This document shows positions 13,045 through 14,673 of a stretch of 14,673 nt of DNA, piece after piece. Under the pieces are notes generated by a model. It was not told the origin of the DNA. It did not search any database and saw only the letters and a list, made by a program, of their open reading frames with translations. The stretch comes from Methyloprofundus sp. (GTDB lineage Bacteria; Pseudomonadota; Gammaproteobacteria; Methylococcales; Methylomonadaceae). The stretch spans positions 1 to 14,673 of the forward strand of contig JAUXBW010000010.1 of assembly GCA_030619185.1 (NCBI GenBank). The letters run 5' to 3'. Each line of letters opens with the position of its first letter. The first letter of the stretch is position 1. Both the position numbers and the translations under genes were made by a program.

Positions 13045-14430
13045 ATGAATATAAAACGACAGCTTTTATTTACCCTGGCTCTAAGCATCAGCATTATCAC
13101 TCAGCCAGCCTTGGCATTTAGTGACTCACCTGATATGAGTTACCCTCTCTCACCCAGTCAAGTAGTACCAACACTTGCCCCAATGTTAAAAAATGTCTTG
13201 CCTAGCGTGGTCAATATTTCCACGCAAGGGACAGTGGCAGTACAGCAACACCCAATGATGAATGACCCATTCTTTCGGCGTTTTGCCCCTCAAATGCCCA
13301 GAGAAAGACAAACACAAGGCATAGGTTCAGGCGTTATTGTCGATGCAAAAAAAGGCTATATCATCACTAATAACCATGTTATCGCTAACGCTGACACTAT
13401 CTTTGTTACTTTGCAAAACAAGCAAAAATTAAAAGCCAAACTCATAGGCACTGATGCAGAAACGGATATTGCTGTTTTACAAGTCAGGGCCAAAGATTTG
13501 ATCAGCATCCCTCTTGGAGATTCAGATACACTGCAGGTAGGCGATTTTGCTGTGGCGATTGGCAATCCTTTTGGGCTGAGTCATACAGTAACCTCTGGTA
13601 TGGTCAGTGCTTTAGGTCGAACTGATTTAGGCATTGAAGGGTATGAAAACTTTATCCAGACTGATGCGTCAATTAACCCGGGAAATTCAGGAGGTGCTTT
13701 AATAGATTTACGCGGTCGTTTAATCGGCATAAATTCTGCAATTCTAGCGCCCTCAGGTGGTAATGTGGGAATAGGCTTTTCCATCCCTATTAATATGGCG
13801 AAAAATATCATGAACCAGATACTGGAACATGGTGAGGTTAAACGTGGCTTATTAGGCGTACAGATTCAGGACTTAAGCTCCGATCTAGCCAGCGCTATGA
13901 ATTTAAAAGGTAAACAAGGTGCCTTGGTTTCTCGCGTCAGCCCTAGGAGTGCCGCTGAAAAGGCGGGGATTAAAGCGGGTGATGTTATTGTTGCCGTGAA
14001 TGGGAAAAAAATTACCGGTGCGAGTTCGCTACGCACTAATATTGGTTTAAAGCGAGCGGGTGAAAAAGTGACTATCGATTTTTTTCGCAACAGTAAACGC
14101 ATGACGGTTAAGGCACAGATCGGCAGCCCGACTACGGGGCAGTTCATGGCTTCCTCTACTAATATGCCACTATTAAAAGGGGCTACATTAAAAGAGCTAA
14201 GCAAGAAACAGCCTTATCAAGGCGTTAATAAAGGTTTGCTGGTGACCGATATACAAGCAAATAGCCCTTCTGCACGGGTCGGCTTAATGGAAGGAGATAT
14301 TATCCTGGCCGTCAACAAAAAGGAGGTAGCAACTCTTACAGATTTAAAGAAGGCCGCGAGTTTATCAAACAATCAGCTTTTGATTCATTTACAACGAGGA
14401 CAAAGTTTTCTGTATTTTGTGATTCAATAA
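13045..14430 (+). CDS. degQ: Periplasmic serine protease/chaperone of the DegQ/DegP (HtrA) family
   Basis: A 461-residue HtrA protease. The signal peptide is residues 1-24 (cleavage after ALA). The trypsin-like domain carries the full triad: His111 (TNNHVI), Asp141 (TDIAVLQV) and Ser215 (NPGNSGGAL). GSGVIVD precedes it and GIGFSIPI closes it near 242-249. PDZ1 spans about 266-355, beginning RGLLGVQIQDL, and PDZ2 about 370-461, beginning in the GATLKELS segment. It degrades or holds misfolded envelope proteins as an oligomer. The LA-loop region between residues 62 and 92 is short, more like DegQ than DegP, though the two cannot be separated with certainty. Its ATG has only a weak purine-rich ribosome site. 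It is monocistronic as far as visible, followed by two hairpins. Confidence 0.95.
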   Translation: MNIKRQLLFTLALSISIITQPALAFSDSPDMSYPLSPSQVVPTLAPMLKNVLPSVVNISTQGTVAVQQHPMMNDPFFRRFAPQMPRERQTQGIGSGVIVDAKKGYIITNNHVIANADTIFVTLQNKQKLKAKLIGTDAETDIAVLQVRAKDLISIPLGDSDTLQVGDFAVAIGNPFGLSHTVTSGMVSALGRTDLGIEGYENFIQTDASINPGNSGGALIDLRGRLIGINSAILAPSGGNVGIGFSIPINMAKNIMNQILEHGEVKRGLLGVQIQDLSSDLASAMNLKGKQGALVSRVSPRSAAEKAGIKAGDVIVAVNGKKITGASSLRTNIGLKRAGEKVTIDFFRNSKRMTVKAQIGSPTTGQFMASSTNMPLLKGATLKELSKKQPYQGVNKGLLVTDIQANSPSARVGLMEGDIILAVNKKEVATLTDLKKAASLSNNQLLIHLQRGQSFLYFVIQ

Positions 14431-14437
14431 ACAACAG

Positions 14438-14501
14438 GGGCAACCTCTTGTCATTGCCCGTTCAGAATGCCGGGGGTGAGCTCTTTGTGCTCGCCCCGGC
14501 A
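14438..14501 (+). terminator. Two tandem hairpins after degQ
   Basis: GGGCAA (14438-14443) pairs with TTGCCC (14454-14459), and a strong GC-rich stem follows: TGCCGGGG...GAGC (14468-14481) with GCTCGCCCCGGCA (14489-14501), one base bulged. The second is very stable in this AT-rich DNA, but no T-run follows, so termination may be factor-dependent, or the stem may protect the transcript or be a dispersed palindrome. Confidence 0.6.
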
Positions 14502-14673
14502 ATGATTGGCTTATCCCAGGAACCAATACGCCAATGGCATTCACTTAAGGTTTTACTTTAATTTCAATGACTTGCGAGTACTTGACAAAGCATCATAAGT
14601 GTGCATTTTGATAATTTCCGTAAAATTTGCCGGCAAAAATGACAATGCATAAAAACATGATTATGTCAAATAA
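14502..14673. other. Unassigned right edge
   Basis: No gene start is supported in these 172 bp. A perfect 12-base palindrome TTTGCCGGCAAA lies at 14626-14637. TTGACA occurs at 14582-14587 but no -10 stands at proper spacing. The sequence is probably upstream of a gene beyond the edge. Confidence 0.4.

Noticed and set aside
13866..14204. Minus-strand open frame inside degQ
   Set aside because: Antisense shadow of the PDZ-coding region.
14582..14620. TTGACA plus GATAAT as a promoter at the right edge
   Set aside because: The hexamers are 22 bp apart, too far for a sigma-70 promoter.

Overview
The window looks like a chromosomal segment of an AT-rich gammaproteobacterium. RNase T (nearly confined to Gammaproteobacteria), the E. 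coli-like class II dihydroorotase, the MlaA lipoprotein and a YfaY-like CinA all point that way. The diheme MauG/CcpA-type cytochromes and the REP-like palindromes would suit a methanotroph or sulfur-oxidiser-like lineage, but nothing here proves the genus. No tRNA, rRNA, CRISPR array, transposase, integrase or phage gene was seen.

Left part (1-5200), all on the minus strand: an FmdB-type zinc ribbon gene, aspS, nadA, a cinA-like gene, and a short DUF5765-like membrane gene that may be truncated. The first four look like one transcription unit, read right to left from a candidate promoter at 5136-5165, with a REP-like hairpin between aspS and nadA. nadA and cinA are 28 bp apart and both belong to pyridine-nucleotide metabolism. 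The CinA deamidase signature is degenerate. AspRS carries the His30/Gly81 pair linked to non-discriminating enzymes that also charge tRNA-Asn.

Middle part (5200-8400): pyrC (plus) converges on mlaA (minus), with two hairpins between them. mlaA is divergent from rnt (plus). A small zinc-ribbon membrane protein lies on the minus strand after rnt.

Right part (8400-14673): a 674-bp non-coding stretch carries interleaved inverted repeats and three TGTTACA boxes spaced exactly 10 bp apart. It leads into an exported 513-residue diheme cytochrome. This converges on a second, conventional-length diheme peroxidase (359 residues). Next come a DUF1264-family lipoprotein with a clear intrinsic terminator, a divergent promoter region, and a DegQ/DegP-type periplasmic protease followed by two hairpins. 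These four products are all predicted to be exported, so the right half is an envelope and periplasmic redox/quality-control neighbourhood. A diverged ~53-bp dispersed repeat occurs twice, at 8026-8078 and 10832-10883.

No new defence or mobile system is evident. The most interesting leads are the 10-bp-phased repeats before the large cytochrome, the two unlike diheme enzymes (a His-His pair versus a Tyr at the predicted axial site), and the AspRS specificity residues.
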